A stretch of DNA of 64,000 nucleotides from Gammaproteobacteria bacterium (GCA_022071965.1 JAJVIQ010000003.1:1-64000), one strand, 5' to 3'; shown: positions 1-9,421, counted from the stretch's first letter. Notes: generated by a model not told the origin, from the sequence alone. Translations and numbers: made by a program.

Positions 1-1
1 C

Positions 2-127
2 GAGGCCAAGCGCGATCACGCCGCGGCCCGCTACACCTACATCCTGGACACGCTGCGGCTGAAGCAGGCCGCCGGCACGCTCGCCCCCGCCGACCTCGAG
101 GAGGTCAACGGCTGGCTGGTGAAGTGA
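2..127 (+). CDS. TolC-family outer membrane efflux/secretion protein, C-terminal end (partial)
   Basis: This is the last 41 codons of a gene that begins outside the window, read from base 2 to the TGA at 125-127. The visible segment contains YIL-DTLRLKQAAG followed by a short acidic stretch and NGWL near the end. That is the typical tail of TolC-like proteins, where the last coiled helix returns to the equatorial region. TolC proteins form the outer-membrane exit duct of type I secretion and RND efflux systems. The stop overlaps the GTG start of the next gene (GTGA), so the two are probably translationally coupled. Only the family can be named, because the rest of the protein is not visible. 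Confidence 0.75.
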   Translation, partial: EAKRDHAAARYTYILDTLRLKQAAGTLAPADLEEVNGWLVK

Positions 128-720
128 ACGCCGCCATGGATCGGGCTCGCGGCGTCGGCACGCTTGCACTGACCTGCAATCAGGCTGCCAGCCAGCTCGT
201 CGTCATCGACATCCAGGAGCGGCTCGGCGCGGCCATGCCCGAGAAGGTGCTCGCGCGCGTCATACGCAATGTGTCACTGCTGATGACGGCGGCCGACCGG
301 CTCGGCATCCCCGTCGCCGTCTCCGAGCAATATCCGAAGGGTCTCGGCGCGACCGATGCCCGCATCGCGGCGGCGATCCCGGCCGCGGCGCATCGCTTCG
401 AGAAGACCTGTTTCTCGTGCGTGGACGCGGAGGGCTTTGCCGCCGTGACCGGCGATACCCGGCGACGGCAGGTGATCCTCGCGGGGATGGAATCCCACGT
501 CTGCGTGCTGCAGACCGGCATGGATCTGCTCGCCGCCGGCATCCAGCCGTTCGTGGTGGAAGACGCCGTGTGCTCCCGCAGGCTCGAGAACTATGAGAAC
601 GCGCTGCAGCGGCTGAGAAGCGCCGGGGCGGTGATCACGACCGCTGAATCCGTCGTCTTCGAATGGCTGCGCGACGCCCGCCACGAGCACTTCAAGGTGC
701 TATCGGCCATGGTGCGCTGA
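124..720 (+). CDS. Isochorismatase-family cysteine hydrolase
   Basis: A 198-residue protein of the isochorismatase-like (cysteine hydrolase) fold. The catalytic triad is visible: Asp29 in VVIDIQE, Lys94 in FEKTCFS and Cys127 in ESHVCVLQT. A cis-peptide-type segment precedes the nucleophile. Family members hydrolyse amides, imides or vinyl ethers such as nicotinamide, N-carbamoyl compounds or isochorismate; the substrate cannot be told here. The GTG at 124 overlaps the TolC-like stop, and an alternative ATG lies at 136. The 3' end overlaps the convergent waaA by 21 bases. A protein of this type next to TolC and waaA is not informative about function, so it should be treated as a hydrolase of unknown substrate. 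Confidence 0.85.
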   Translation: MNAAMDRARGVGTLALTCNQAASQLVVIDIQERLGAAMPEKVLARVIRNVSLLMTAADRLGIPVAVSEQYPKGLGATDARIAAAIPAAAHRFEKTCFSCVDAEGFAAVTGDTRRRQVILAGMESHVCVLQTGMDLLAAGIQPFVVEDAVCSRRLENYENALQRLRSAGAVITTAESVVFEWLRDARHEHFKVLSAMVR

Positions 721-2016
721 TCCGCCGGGCCGTCCGTCCGCCATGATCCCGGCCAGCCATGCGAGCAGTCGCTCCGCCGCCCCCGTACACTGATCGACGA
801 CCGACCGCGCCGCCTCGCCGCGATGGCGGCAGGTCGCGGGAGACCGCAGCAATGCGGTGATCTCCGCGGCCAGCGTCGCGGAGTCCTCGACGAGGGACAG
901 CGCGCCGGCCGCGCGCAGCCGCTCGCCGATCTCGGCGAAATTGAAATGATGCGGGCCGCTCACGATCGGCCGCGACAACGCGGCCGGCTCGAGCAGGTTG
1001 TGTCCGCCCACCGCGACCAGGCTGCCGCCGACGAAGGCCGCGTCGGCGGCGCCGTAGAACGGGATCAGCTCGCCCAGCGTATCGACCAGATAGACCTGCG
1101 TACCGGCCTCGCAGACCTCCCCGGCGGAGCGCCGCCTGCAGGAAAAACCATGCCGCTCGATGAGCTCGGCGATCTGCCGGGCGCGCACCGGGTGACGGGG
1201 CGCCAGCACCAGCAGCGTCGAGGGCACTTCAGCGCATACGCGCGCATGCGCGGCCAGCACCTGTTCCTCCTCGCCCTCGTGCGTGCTGGCCGCGATCCAG
1301 ACGGGACGGCCCTCCCCGCAGTCCCGGCGGCAGGCAACGATCCGCGCCGCGAGCCCGTCGGGCGAACCGACGTCGAACTTCAGACTGCCGGTCACGCGCA
1401 CGCGCCCGGGCGGCATGCCCAGGGCGCGGAATCTCTCCGCATCGGCATCGGTTTGCGCGGCCAGACCGGCCAGGTCGCCCAGCATGGCGGCGACCAGCGG
1501 GCGCGCTCGCGCGTACCGGCGCAGAGAGCGTTCCGAGAGCCGGGCGTTGACCAGCACGGACGGGATCCGCCGGCGCGCGCACGCGCGCAGCAGGTTCGGC
1601 CAAAGCTCCGTCTCCATGAGGATCAGCAGCGCCGGGCGCGTGCGCCGCACGAAACGGGCGACGACGTCGGGCGTGTCGTAGGGGAACCACGCGTGCGCGA
1701 CCTCCTCGCCGAACAGCCGGCGAGCATGCGCCGCGCCGGTGGCGGTCGTCGTCGTCACCAGCAGCCGGCAGGCTGGCAACCGCCGGCGCAGGCCCATGAC
1801 CAGGGGCATGCTCGCCTGCACCTCACCCACCGACACGGCGTGCAGCCAGATGAGCGGCATGGCGTCCGCACGCGCCGGCGCCAGTCCGAAACGCTCGCCG
1901 ATGCGCAGGCGGTAGCCGGGCTGGCTGCGCCCCTGCCACCAGAGCCGGAGGACGAAAAACGGAAGAGCGAGGTAGAGCGCGATCGTATAGATGCAGCGGA
2001 GCGCGGCCGCGTGCAC
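700..2016 (-). CDS. waaA: 3-deoxy-D-manno-octulosonic acid (Kdo) transferase
   Basis: WaaA (KdtA) transfers Kdo from CMP-Kdo to lipid A precursor at the inner face of the cytoplasmic membrane. The 438-residue product is close to the E. coli length of about 425. A hydrophobic anchor occupies residues 8-27. It is followed by the conserved RxGERFG block, where the catalytic Glu sits, and by HAVSVGE, which is typical of GT30 glycosyltransferases. The C-terminal half carries the GGS-VAVGGHNLLEPAA donor-site signature. The start is GTG at 2016, 13 bases after the hldD stop, with an AGGAAA-like ribosome site. It is the third gene of a leftward hldE-hldD-waaA operon devoted to the LPS inner core. Confidence 0.95.
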   Translation of the reverse strand: MHAAALRCIYTIALYLALPFFVLRLWWQGRSQPGYRLRIGERFGLAPARADAMPLIWLHAVSVGEVQASMPLVMGLRRRLPACRLLVTTTTATGAAHARRLFGEEVAHAWFPYDTPDVVARFVRRTRPALLILMETELWPNLLRACARRRIPSVLVNARLSERSLRRYARARPLVAAMLGDLAGLAAQTDADAERFRALGMPPGRVRVTGSLKFDVGSPDGLAARIVACRRDCGEGRPVWIAASTHEGEEEQVLAAHARVCAEVPSTLLVLAPRHPVRARQIAELIERHGFSCRRRSAGEVCEAGTQVYLVDTLGELIPFYGAADAAFVGGSLVAVGGHNLLEPAALSRPIVSGPHHFNFAEIGERLRAAGALSLVEDSATLAAEITALLRSPATCRHRGEAARSVVDQCTGAAERLLAWLAGIMADGRPGGSAHHGR

Positions 2017-2029
2017 GGGCGGCCGTTTC

Positions 2030-2992
2030 CTAACGCACCGACGGCGGTTGCCGCTGCAGCCAGTCGAGATAGGCCGGTACGCCCTCCTCCACGCGGCGGA
2101 ACTGGCCCTGGTAGCCGGCCGCGCGTAGCTGGGTGAGGTCGGCCTGGGTGCAGCTCTGGTAGCGGCCGATCAGATGCGGCGGGAACGGCACGTACTGTAT
2201 GTGACCCTTGTTGTGCCAGTTGACGACCGCCCGCGCGACGTCGTTGAAGGTCTGGCTGCGGCCGGTGCCAACGTTGAAGATGCCCGAGTACGGCGAGTGC
2301 AGGCCGAACCACAGCGTCACGTCCACCGCGTCCTCGACATGAACGAAGTCGCGGCGCTGCGCGCCGTCGCCGTAGCCGTCACTGCCCTCGAAAAGCCTGA
2401 CCGTGCCATCCGTCAGCACCTGCCTGTGGAAGTGCCAGGCCACGCTCGCCATCGATTCCTTGTGCGACTCGCGCGGCCCGTAGACGTTGAAATAGCGCAT
2501 CCCCGCCAGCAGGCTGCCGGCGGAAGGCAGGTGACGGCGCACGTACTGATCGAAGAGGAACTTGGAATAGCCATAGGCGTTCAACGGGGACTCGTTGCGT
2601 CGTTCCTCGAGGAAGGTCTGGCCGGCGCCGTAGACGGCGGCGCTGGATGCGTACACGAAGCGGATGCCGCGATCCAGGCAGTAGTGCAGCAGCGCCTTGG
2701 AGTAGGCATAGTTGTTCTGCATCAGGTAGCGGCCGTCCCACTCCGTCGTCGCCGAGCAGGCCCCGAGATGGAAGATCACTTCGATGGCGCGGGCCTGCCC
2801 CGTGGCCTGCTCCAGCATGCGCAGGAATTCCTCCTTGTCGAAATAGTCCAGGTAATCGCAGTCCACGAGATTCCTGAACTTCACTCCGTTCCTGAGATTG
2901 TCGACGACGAGTATGTCGGTGCGTCCGCGCTCGTTGAGCGCGCGCACCAGGTTGGATCCGATGAAGCCGGCGCCGCCGGTGACGATGATCAT
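2030..2992 (-). CDS. hldD: ADP-L-glycero-D-manno-heptose 6-epimerase
   Basis: HldD (RfaD) converts ADP-D-glycero-beta-D-manno-heptose to the L-glycero form, the last step in making the LPS heptose donor. The 320-residue protein begins [14 protein letters not shown], a Rossmann glycine motif for NADP. It has the extended-SDR catalytic YGYSK motif in the middle, preceded by the YASSAAVYG strand that supplies the Ser. The heptose-binding [10 protein letters not shown] segment follows. The ATG at 2992 overlaps the hldE stop by four bases (ATGA), giving tight translational coupling. The longer upstream reading in the same frame runs antisense-like through hldE and was not used. Assignment is firm from motif, length and neighbours. 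Confidence 0.96.
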   Translation of the reverse strand: MIIVTGGAGFIGSNLVRALNERGRTDILVVDNLRNGVKFRNLVDCDYLDYFDKEEFLRMLEQATGQARAIEVIFHLGACSATTEWDGRYLMQNNYAYSKALLHYCLDRGIRFVYASSAAVYGAGQTFLEERRNESPLNAYGYSKFLFDQYVRRHLPSAGSLLAGMRYFNVYGPRESHKESMASVAWHFHRQVLTDGTVRLFEGSDGYGDGAQRRDFVHVEDAVDVTLWFGLHSPYSGIFNVGTGRSQTFNDVARAVVNWHNKGHIQYVPFPPHLIGRYQSCTQADLTQLRAAGYQGQFRRVEEGVPAYLDWLQRQPPSVR

Positions 2993-4431
2993 CCCTCGAT
3001 CGCCTTCGCCGCGCGCGCGGCCTCGATGATGCGGGTGGTCGAATGCCCGGGGATGAAATCGACGATGACCACCTCGCCGCCGTGCGCCCGCACGCAGTCG
3101 CCGCCCGCGATCTGCTCGGGACGATAATCGCCGCCCTTCACCAGCACGTCGGGGCGGACGCCGCAGATGAGCCGTTCGGGCGTGTCCTCGCTGAACGGCA
3201 CCACCCAGTCCACGGCGGACAGCGCCGCGAGCACCTCCATGCGATGATCGAGAGCGTTGACGGGGCGGCCCGGCCCCTTGAGCCGCCGCACGGAGTTGTC
3301 GTCGTTGACCGCCACGATCAGACGATCCCCCTGCCGGCGCGCCTCGTCCAGATAGCGGACGTGACCCGCGTGCAGGATGTCGAAGCAGCCGTTGGTCATC
3401 GCAATGCGCTCGCCGCGGGAGCGGGCCGTGGCGACCCCGCGCAGGAGTTGCGCCTCGCTGACGACGCCGAATCCGGCCATCGGCAGGGATTCGTCGGCGG
3501 CATGCTCGAGTTCCTCCGGCGTGACCGAGGCCGCGCCCAGCTTGCCGACCACGATGCCGGCCGCCGTGTTCGCGAGCCGCGTGGCGTGCACGAGGTCGTA
3601 ACCGGCCGACATGGCCGCCGCCAGGACACCGCACACCGTGTCGCCGGCGCCGGTGACGTCGAAGACGTCGCGGGCGCGTGCCGGCATCGCCACGGCCGTG
3701 CCGTCGCGGGGCACGAGCAGCACGCCGTGCTCGCCGCGGGTCACCAGCACCGCCCCGAGGTCGTGGCGCCGACACAGTTCGCGGCCACGCTGCTCGATGG
3801 CGGCCTCGTCCTCGCACGGCCCCACCACGGCCTCGAACTCCTTCATGTTCGGCGTAATCACGGTCGCGCCGGCGTATCGGGAAAAATCCGCGGACTTCGG
3901 ATCGACCACGACGCGCTTGCCCGCCTCTCTCGCCAGCCTGACGAGACCGCGCGCATCCTGCAGCATGCCCTTGGCGTAATCGGAGAGCACCACCACATCG
4001 GCCTCCGCCAGCGCCGCCGCGCAGGCACGCGACACGGCGCCGGGATCCAGCCCCGGCCGCGCGTCCTCGAAGTCCAGCCGTATGAGCTGCTGATGCTGGC
4101 TCAAGACCCGCAGCTTGACGATGGTCTGCAGGCCCGGCTGCGCGAGCAGGTGACAGTCGATACCGCGATCCGCCAGCCTCGCGCGCAGGGTCTCGCCGTC
4201 CTTGTCCAGCCCTACCGCTCCCACGACGGCGACCGTGGCGCCGAGACTGCGTATGTTCAGGGCGACGTTGGCCGCGCCGCCCGGGCGTTCGTCATTGTCG
4301 GTGATGTGCACGACGGGCACGGGCGCCTCCGGCGAGATGCGCTGCGTACTGCCGTGCCAGTATCGGTCTAGAATCACGTCCCCGGCGACGAGAACGCGCG
4401 CGGAGGCCAATGCCTGCTTGAGAGATTTCAT
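2989..4431 (-). CDS. hldE: Bifunctional heptose 7-phosphate kinase / heptose 1-phosphate adenylyltransferase
   Basis: HldE supplies two steps of ADP-heptose synthesis in the cytosol. The N-terminal domain (about residues 1-320) is a PfkB/ribokinase-type kinase with the [12 protein letters not shown] substrate motif near 46-56 and the catalytic GAGDT at 261-265 (Asp264). The C-terminal domain (about 340-480) is a cytidylyltransferase-like adenylyltransferase with [12 protein letters not shown] at 346-357, the HxGH signature. The total of 480 residues matches the family (E. coli 477). The start MKSLKQAL at 4431 was chosen because it fits family N-termini and the region further upstream holds the divergent promoter area. 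It is first in the hldE-hldD-waaA operon. Confidence 0.96.
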   Translation of the reverse strand: MKSLKQALASARVLVAGDVILDRYWHGSTQRISPEAPVPVVHITDNDERPGGAANVALNIRSLGATVAVVGAVGLDKDGETLRARLADRGIDCHLLAQPGLQTIVKLRVLSQHQQLIRLDFEDARPGLDPGAVSRACAAALAEADVVVLSDYAKGMLQDARGLVRLAREAGKRVVVDPKSADFSRYAGATVITPNMKEFEAVVGPCEDEAAIEQRGRELCRRHDLGAVLVTRGEHGVLLVPRDGTAVAMPARARDVFDVTGAGDTVCGVLAAAMSAGYDLVHATRLANTAAGIVVGKLGAASVTPEELEHAADESLPMAGFGVVSEAQLLRGVATARSRGERIAMTNGCFDILHAGHVRYLDEARRQGDRLIVAVNDDNSVRRLKGPGRPVNALDHRMEVLAALSAVDWVVPFSEDTPERLICGVRPDVLVKGGDYRPEQIAGGDCVRAHGGEVVIVDFIPGHSTTRIIEAARAAKAIEG

Positions 4432-4500
4432 GAACCGCGTGTTCGCCCGCTGAACCCCGGAAACTTCTGTTCTGATTGGAAATCTTAACACATCACGACC

Positions 4501-5226
4501 ATGAGCCCGACGATGAGAAGCCTGTTGTCCCTGAGCGTGGCCACGTGGGCCATCTTCGCCGCGCCGGCCCGCGGCGCGGCCGCATTCCCGGCGCAGTTCT
4601 CGGCCAGCTACACGGTATCGCTGAACGGTCAGGAGATGGGTGTCATGGCGCGCACGGTGAGCCGGCAGGGCCCCGAGGACTACCTGTTCCGCTCGGAACT
4701 GAAGGCCACGCACGGACTGTATGCGCTGCTGCGCGTCAAGGTGGTGGAGAGCAGCCGCTGGCGGCTCGCCGGCGGGCAGATCCAGGCCATCGAATACCGC
4801 TCCGCGCAGACCGGGCCCAAGCGGCGCGAGTCGACCGCACGCTTCGACTGGGAACGCATGCTCGTGCACGTCACGCACAAGAAGCAGAGCACGGAGCTGA
4901 AGGCCACCTCCGGGATGCTGGACAAGCTCCTCTACCAGCTGGTCCTGATGCGCGATCTGCAGTCGGGCCGTTCGCCCATCCACTACACCGTCGTGGACGG
5001 CAACAAGATCCGCAGCTACCCGGTCGAGATCATGGGCGAGGAGGACATCGAGACGCCGCTCGGCATACTGGAGACCGTCAAGGTGCGCTACCGGAAACCC
5101 GGCAGCGGGCGCAGCACCACGCTATGGTGCGCGAAGCGCCTCGGCTACCTGCCGGTGAGACTCGATCACTACGAGAAAGAAGGCGAGCGCACCTCCGCCC
5201 TCATCCAGTCGGTGAATGGGCTGTAG
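4501..5226 (+). CDS. DUF3108 domain protein, exported
   Basis: A 241-residue protein with an N-terminal signal peptide (hydrophobic stretch around residues 7-27, ending near ARGAAAFPA) followed by a DUF3108 domain. The body is beta-rich with the family-typical opening FSASYTVSLNGQEMG. Later comes DGNKIRSYPVEIMGEEDIETPLG, then ETVKVRY and a C-terminal LWCAKRLGYLPVRL. DUF3108 proteins are periplasmic or envelope-associated and resemble lipid-carrier folds, but no biochemical role is established that I can cite. The gene is divergent from hldE, separated by about 70 bases that must hold both promoters, so a link to LPS or the envelope is plausible but inferred. Confidence 0.8.
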   Translation: MSPTMRSLLSLSVATWAIFAAPARGAAAFPAQFSASYTVSLNGQEMGVMARTVSRQGPEDYLFRSELKATHGLYALLRVKVVESSRWRLAGGQIQAIEYRSAQTGPKRRESTARFDWERMLVHVTHKKQSTELKATSGMLDKLLYQLVLMRDLQSGRSPIHYTVVDGNKIRSYPVEIMGEEDIETPLGILETVKVRYRKPGSGRSTTLWCAKRLGYLPVRLDHYEKEGERTSALIQSVNGL

Positions 5227-5275
5227 CGCCGGGGACGACGGCCACGTCCCGCGAGCCTGCCGCGGGCGCCTGGCC

Positions 5276-6019
5276 TCAGGAGGCGCCGCCGCCCGAGGCG
5301 AAGAACTTGATCAGCTGCTCGGCAGGGATGTAGCCGCCGAGCTCCTCTCCGGACTCGAGCAGCGTGGTGGGCGTGCCGGACACCTGCATGGAATTGCCGA
5401 GTTCCCACTCCTCCTTGACCGGATTCTCGCAGTTCGCCGCGGCGATGTGATTGCCATTCTTTGCCGCGGTCAGCGCCTGCCTGCGATCGGCCGCGCACCA
5501 CACCGACACCATGGTGTCATAGGTCGCCGATGGCACCCCGGCGCGCGGATAGGCGAGATAGCGCACCGCGATACCGGCCTGATTGAGCTTCGCGACCTCG
5601 CCGTGCATCTTGCGGCAGTAGGCGCAATCGGTGTCGGTGAAGACATAGACGACGTGCTTCGTCTCGCCCTCGGGCGCGAATTCGATGAGCTTGTCGGCGT
5701 CGCTCAACGATTTCAGCGCCGCGGCCCGGGCCTGCATCGCCGGTTTGGCCGTGAGGTTCTTCTGCTCCTTGATGTCCATGAGCGTCCCGTCGAATACATA
5801 GCGCGCGTCGGCACTCACGTAGATGAGCTTCGCGCCCATCAATACCTCGTACCACCCCGGGACCGGCGCGGGACGGATCTCGTTGACCTTCAGCCCGGGC
5901 ACGACCTTGGCGAGGCGCTCCGTGATGCTGGCCTTGATCTGGGCGTCGTCTTCGCCGACCGCAGCGATCGTCCATGCGGAGGCGATCAGCAGGACGAGGG
6001 GGGAGAGGTACTTGCGCAT
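5276..6019 (-). CDS. dsbC: Thiol:disulfide interchange protein DsbC
   Basis: DsbC is the periplasmic dimeric disulfide isomerase and chaperone, kept reduced by DsbD. The 247-residue product has a signal peptide (residues 1-22), an N-terminal dimerisation domain (about 25-85) and a thioredoxin domain. The active site is Cys132-Ala-Tyr-Cys135 inside FTDTDCAYCRKMH. The structural cysteine pair Cys175 and Cys197 and the cis-proline loop SGTPTT (Pro217) are present, so all features needed for isomerase activity are visible. The start MRKYLSPL at 6019 gives a proper signal sequence. It is convergent with the DUF3108 gene and divergent from the GspE-like ATPase. Confidence 0.93.
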   Translation of the reverse strand: MRKYLSPLVLLIASAWTIAAVGEDDAQIKASITERLAKVVPGLKVNEIRPAPVPGWYEVLMGAKLIYVSADARYVFDGTLMDIKEQKNLTAKPAMQARAAALKSLSDADKLIEFAPEGETKHVVYVFTDTDCAYCRKMHGEVAKLNQAGIAVRYLAYPRAGVPSATYDTMVSVWCAADRRQALTAAKNGNHIAAANCENPVKEEWELGNSMQVSGTPTTLLESGEELGGYIPAEQLIKFFASGGGAS

Positions 6020-6199
6020 TGGATGAGCTCCTGCCGCCTTCGACGGCAATGGTTGGAGATGGAAGCAGTGGCCGATCCTATCAGACCGCACGTGGCGCAG
6101 CGCGTTCCCGCGAACGGGGACCGGGTTCGCGGCCCTGGCGCTGGACAAGCCTCGCACTTGGCCCGCACACTCTCCCGGACCCGAAGGTGGAGGATCCCC

Positions 6200-7978
6200 A
6201 TGGCGGCCACGACTCCCGCCCCGCAGCCGGAGGGCGCGCTCACACTCGATGCCGTGCTGCGCCTGCTGCTGGCCGATCAGATCATCGCCCCTACGCACGT
6301 CGAGCAGCTGAGGGTCTCCGCGCGCGGCGGCCGCGAGGACAGGCACCCTTTCCTGCGCATCGCCGAGCTGGGCTGGCAGAGCCAGACCAAGCCCGGTTAT
6401 CCCATCACCGTGGAACGCCTGTCGCGCTGGCTCGCGGGCAAGGTCGGGCTGCCCTACCTGCGCATCGATCCGCTGAAGGTCGACGTGCGCGCGGTCACAC
6501 GCCTGGTCTCCCAGGCGTACGCCTCGCGCTTCCGATTCCTGCCGATCGCGGTCGACGAGCAGTCCGTGACGGTCGCCACCGCCGAGCCCTTCCTGCGCGA
6601 GTGGGAGCGGGAGATGGCGCGCGTCCTGAAGCGCCGCGTCAAGCGGGTCATCACCAACCCCCAGGACGTGGAGCGTTATCTCGCGGAATTCTACGGCGTG
6701 AGCCATTCGATGGCCGGCGCCGCGAAGGCCGCGGAAAGGCCGGCATCCGGCGTCGGCAATTTCGAGCAGCTCACCGAGCTCGGCAAGATCGGCGAGCCGG
6801 ACGCCAACGACAAGCACATCGTCCACCTGGTCGACTGGCTGCTGCAGTTCGCCTTCGAGCAGCGCGCCAGCGACATCCACGTGGAGCCGCGCCGCGAGTT
6901 CACGCGCGTGCGCTTCCGCATCGACGGCGTGCTGCACCAGGTGCACGAGATCCCGGCCAACGTCGCCAGCGCGATCACCAGCCGCCTGAAATCGCTCGGC
7001 CGCATGGACGTCTCCGACCGCCGCCGGCCGCAGGACGGCCGCATCAAGACCAAGACGCCCGCCGGCAAGGAGATCGAACTGCGGCTGTCGACCATGCCCA
7101 CGGCCTTCGGCGAGAAGCTGGTGCTGCGCATCTTCGACCCGGCCGTGCTGGGCCGCAGCTTCGAGGAGCTCGGCTTCAGCAGCCACGATCTCGCCGCCTG
7201 GAAGTACATGACCGGCCACCCCTATGGGTTCATCCTGGTGACCGGACCGACCGGTTCGGGCAAGACCACGACGCTGTATTCCGCGCTGAAGCAGCTCGCC
7301 AGGCCCGAGATCAACGTCTGCACCATCGAGGATCCCATCGAGATGGTCGAGCCGGCCTTCAACCAGATGCAGGTCCAGGCCAGCATCGACGTCGATTTCG
7401 CCGGCGGCGTACGCACGCTGCTGCGGCAGGACCCCGACATCATCATGATCGGCGAGGTCCGGGATCGCGAGACCGCCGCGACCGCCATCCAGGCTGCGCT
7501 GACCGGCCATCTCGTGCTGTCCACCCTGCACACCAACGACGCCCCGTCGGCCATCACGCGCCTGGTGGACATCGGAGTGCCGCCGTTCCTGATCGGGGCC
7601 ACCCTGCTCGGGGTGGTCGCGCAGCGGCTGGTCCGCACCCTGTGTCCCCACTGCAAGCAACCGGCGCCGCTGGAGGTGAAGGCGTGGCAGGGCCTCGTGG
7701 GCGCGAACGCCATTCCCCATCCCAAGATCGGCTACCGGTCCGTCGGGTGCGAGGAATGCCGGCAGACGGGCTATCTCGGCCGCACGGGACTGTACGAGAT
7801 GCTGACCATGCGCAAGGAGCTCGCCGCGATGCTGCAGGAGGACAACGTCAACGCCGGCCGTCTGCGCGAGGCGGCGTTGCAGCTCGGCATGCGCAGCCTG
7901 CGGGTGAGCGGCGCGGACAAGGTGTCCTCCGGCATGACGACCATCGAGGAGGTGCTGACCGTGCTCCCGGCGAACTGA
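6200..7978 (+). CDS. GspE/PilB-type secretion or pilus assembly ATPase
   Basis: A 592-residue AAA+ ATPase of the type II secretion/type IV pilus family. An MshEN/GspE-N-like domain covers about residues 15-165. The linker and N2 domain contain QRASDIHVEP (221-230) and FRIDGVLH. The core has Walker A GPTGSGKT (349-356), the Asp box TIEDPIE and Walker B IIMIGEVRD (414-422). A C-terminal tetracysteine zinc site is formed by Cys482/Cys485 (CPHC) and Cys517/Cys520 (CEEC). The ATG at 6200 has an AGGA ribosome site. No other secretin, pseudopilin or platform gene lies nearby, so whether it serves T2SS, a pilus or a c-di-GMP-bound MshE-like machine is open. Confidence 0.88.
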   Translation: MAATTPAPQPEGALTLDAVLRLLLADQIIAPTHVEQLRVSARGGREDRHPFLRIAELGWQSQTKPGYPITVERLSRWLAGKVGLPYLRIDPLKVDVRAVTRLVSQAYASRFRFLPIAVDEQSVTVATAEPFLREWEREMARVLKRRVKRVITNPQDVERYLAEFYGVSHSMAGAAKAAERPASGVGNFEQLTELGKIGEPDANDKHIVHLVDWLLQFAFEQRASDIHVEPRREFTRVRFRIDGVLHQVHEIPANVASAITSRLKSLGRMDVSDRRRPQDGRIKTKTPAGKEIELRLSTMPTAFGEKLVLRIFDPAVLGRSFEELGFSSHDLAAWKYMTGHPYGFILVTGPTGSGKTTTLYSALKQLARPEINVCTIEDPIEMVEPAFNQMQVQASIDVDFAGGVRTLLRQDPDIIMIGEVRDRETAATAIQAALTGHLVLSTLHTNDAPSAITRLVDIGVPPFLIGATLLGVVAQRLVRTLCPHCKQPAPLEVKAWQGLVGANAIPHPKIGYRSVGCEECRQTGYLGRTGLYEMLTMRKELAAMLQEDNVNAGRLREAALQLGMRSLRVSGADKVSSGMTTIEEVLTVLPAN

Positions 7979-8020
7979 GCGCGGCGGTCACGGCGGGCGA
8001 GTCCCATCCGGCGCCGCCCT

Positions 8021-8941
8021 TCAACCCCGCGGGTGATGGCGCGCGTGCAGCTCCTTGAGCCGCGCGCGGGCGACGTGCGTGTAGATCTGCGTGGTCGAGA
8101 TGTTGCTGTGACCGAGCAGCATCTGCACGACGCGCAGATCGGCGCCGTGATTCAGCAGATGCGTGGCGAAGGCGTGCCGGAGCGTGTGCGGCGACAGGGT
8201 GTCGTCGATCCCCGCCGCCCGGGCATGGCGCTTGATGAGATGCCAGAACATCTGCCGTGTCATGGGCTCGCCATGGCGGGTGAGAAACAGGAACGACGAG
8301 GCGGCATTGCCGAGCAGCTCGGGGCGGGCCGATCCGACATAGCGTTGCAGCCAATGCATCGCCTCTTCACCCATGGGCACGAGCCGTTCCTTCCCGCCCT
8401 TGCCCGTCACCCGCAACGCCCCGCGGCGCAGGTTCACCTGCACCGCCAGCAGCCGCACCAGTTCCGACACCCGCAGGCCGGTGGCGTACATGAGCTCGAG
8501 CATGGCGCGGTCGCGCAGCCCCAGCGGCTGCGCGGTGTCCGGAGCCTTCAGCAACTGCTCCACGCTCGCCTCGGATATCGCCCTGGGCAGCGAACGCCCG
8601 AGCCGGGGCGCCGGCACATTGGTGCTCGGGTCGTGCCCGAGCACGCGCTCGCGCACCAAATACTGGTAGAAGCGCCGCAGTGTGGAGAGCCGCCGCGCGG
8701 TGCTCCGCGCCGAGGCGCGGGGGTGGCTCGCGAGGAACTCCAGCAGGTGCGCGGTTCCCGCGCCGGTGACCGTAACGGCCCGGACCGCGAGCCAGCGACA
8801 GAATGCCGCGAGATCGCTGCGATACGCCGACAGCGTGAGGTCGCTCAGGCCGCGCTCCGCCCAGATCGCGTCCAGGAATCGCTCGACCAGGTCGTCGGGA
8901 TCGGCCCTGGCGGCGTCGGACGAGGGGATACCGGCAGCCAC
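8021..8941 (-). CDS. xerD: Site-specific tyrosine recombinase XerD
   Basis: XerD works with XerC and FtsK at dif to resolve chromosome dimers. From the GTG at 8941 the protein has 306 residues, close to the usual 298-300. The N-terminal SAM-like DNA-binding domain (about 15-105) is followed by the catalytic domain. All active-site residues are present: Arg157 (ATGLRVSEL), Lys181 (TGKGGKER), His252 and Arg255 (SPHTLRHAFATH), His278 (LLGHSNISTTQIY) and Tyr287. An in-frame ATG at 8992 would add 17 residues but lies inside a perfect 31-base hairpin, so it was rejected. Genes such as dsbC nearby often accompany xerD in gammaproteobacteria. Confidence 0.92.
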   Translation of the reverse strand: MAAGIPSSDAARADPDDLVERFLDAIWAERGLSDLTLSAYRSDLAAFCRWLAVRAVTVTGAGTAHLLEFLASHPRASARSTARRLSTLRRFYQYLVRERVLGHDPSTNVPAPRLGRSLPRAISEASVEQLLKAPDTAQPLGLRDRAMLELMYATGLRVSELVRLLAVQVNLRRGALRVTGKGGKERLVPMGEEAMHWLQRYVGSARPELLGNAASSFLFLTRHGEPMTRQMFWHLIKRHARAAGIDDTLSPHTLRHAFATHLLNHGADLRVVQMLLGHSNISTTQIYTHVARARLKELHARHHPRG

Positions 8942-8969
8942 GGGATCTCGGGCAGGCCCTAGAAACGGC

Positions 8970-9000
8970 GACGGGGGATGCCGTGCCGGCATCCCCCGTC
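8970..9000 (-). terminator. Strong hairpin downstream of rplS operon
   Basis: A perfect inverted repeat with 14-base arms (first arm gacgggggatgccg) and a 3-base loop. It lies about 55 bases beyond the rplS stop and just upstream of xerD. A second, smaller hairpin (gacacc / ggtgtc) sits between it and rplS. On the minus strand the stem is followed by GCCGTTTCTAGGG, so the U-tract is poor. It may act as an imperfect terminator or an mRNA 3'-end stabiliser for the rpsP-rimM-trmD-rplS transcript. Confidence 0.6.
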
Positions 9001-9055
9001 CTGAGCGCGCCGCATCGCTGACACCGATGGAGGTGTCGGCACGACGCCGGTCGCG

Positions 9056-9421
9056 CTACTCGGACTTGTCCTTGCTCACGATGCGCTCCTTGATGCGCGC
9101 CGCCTTGCCGCGCAGATCGCGCATGTAATAGAGCTTGGCCTGGCGCACCTGGCCGCGGCGCTTGACGCTGATCTCGCTGACGGTCGGGCTGTAGGTGCGG
9201 AATACACGCTCCACGCCCTCGCCGTGGGAGATCTTGCGCACGGTGAAGGAGGAATTCAGCCCGCGGTTGCGCTTGCCGATGACCACGCCTTCGAACGCCT
9301 GCAGACGCTCACGGTCGCCTTCCTTCACCTTCACCTGCACGACCACCACGTCACCGGGGCGAAACTCCGGCACCTCGCGGTTCATCTGCTCTTTTTCGAT
9401 CTGCTCGATCACCTTGCTCAT
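9056..9421 (-). CDS. rplS: 50S ribosomal protein L19
   Basis: L19 sits at the 30S-50S interface and helps form an intersubunit bridge. The 121-residue protein shows the family blocks [22 protein letters not shown], the [24 protein letters not shown] core, and the basic C-terminal [25 protein letters not shown]. Length and sequence are normal. It is the last gene of the conserved rpsP-rimM-trmD-rplS operon, transcribed leftward, about 70 bases after trmD. Confidence 0.98.
   Translation of the reverse strand: MSKVIEQIEKEQMNREVPEFRPGDVVVVQVKVKEGDRERLQAFEGVVIGKRNRGLNSSFTVRKISHGEGVERVFRTYSPTVSEISVKRRGQVRQAKLYYMRDLRGKAARIKERIVSKDKSE

Noticed and set aside
3043-4371. 442-codon plus-strand frame antisense to hldE
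   Set aside because: hldE is certain from both domains; the antisense frame has no family features.
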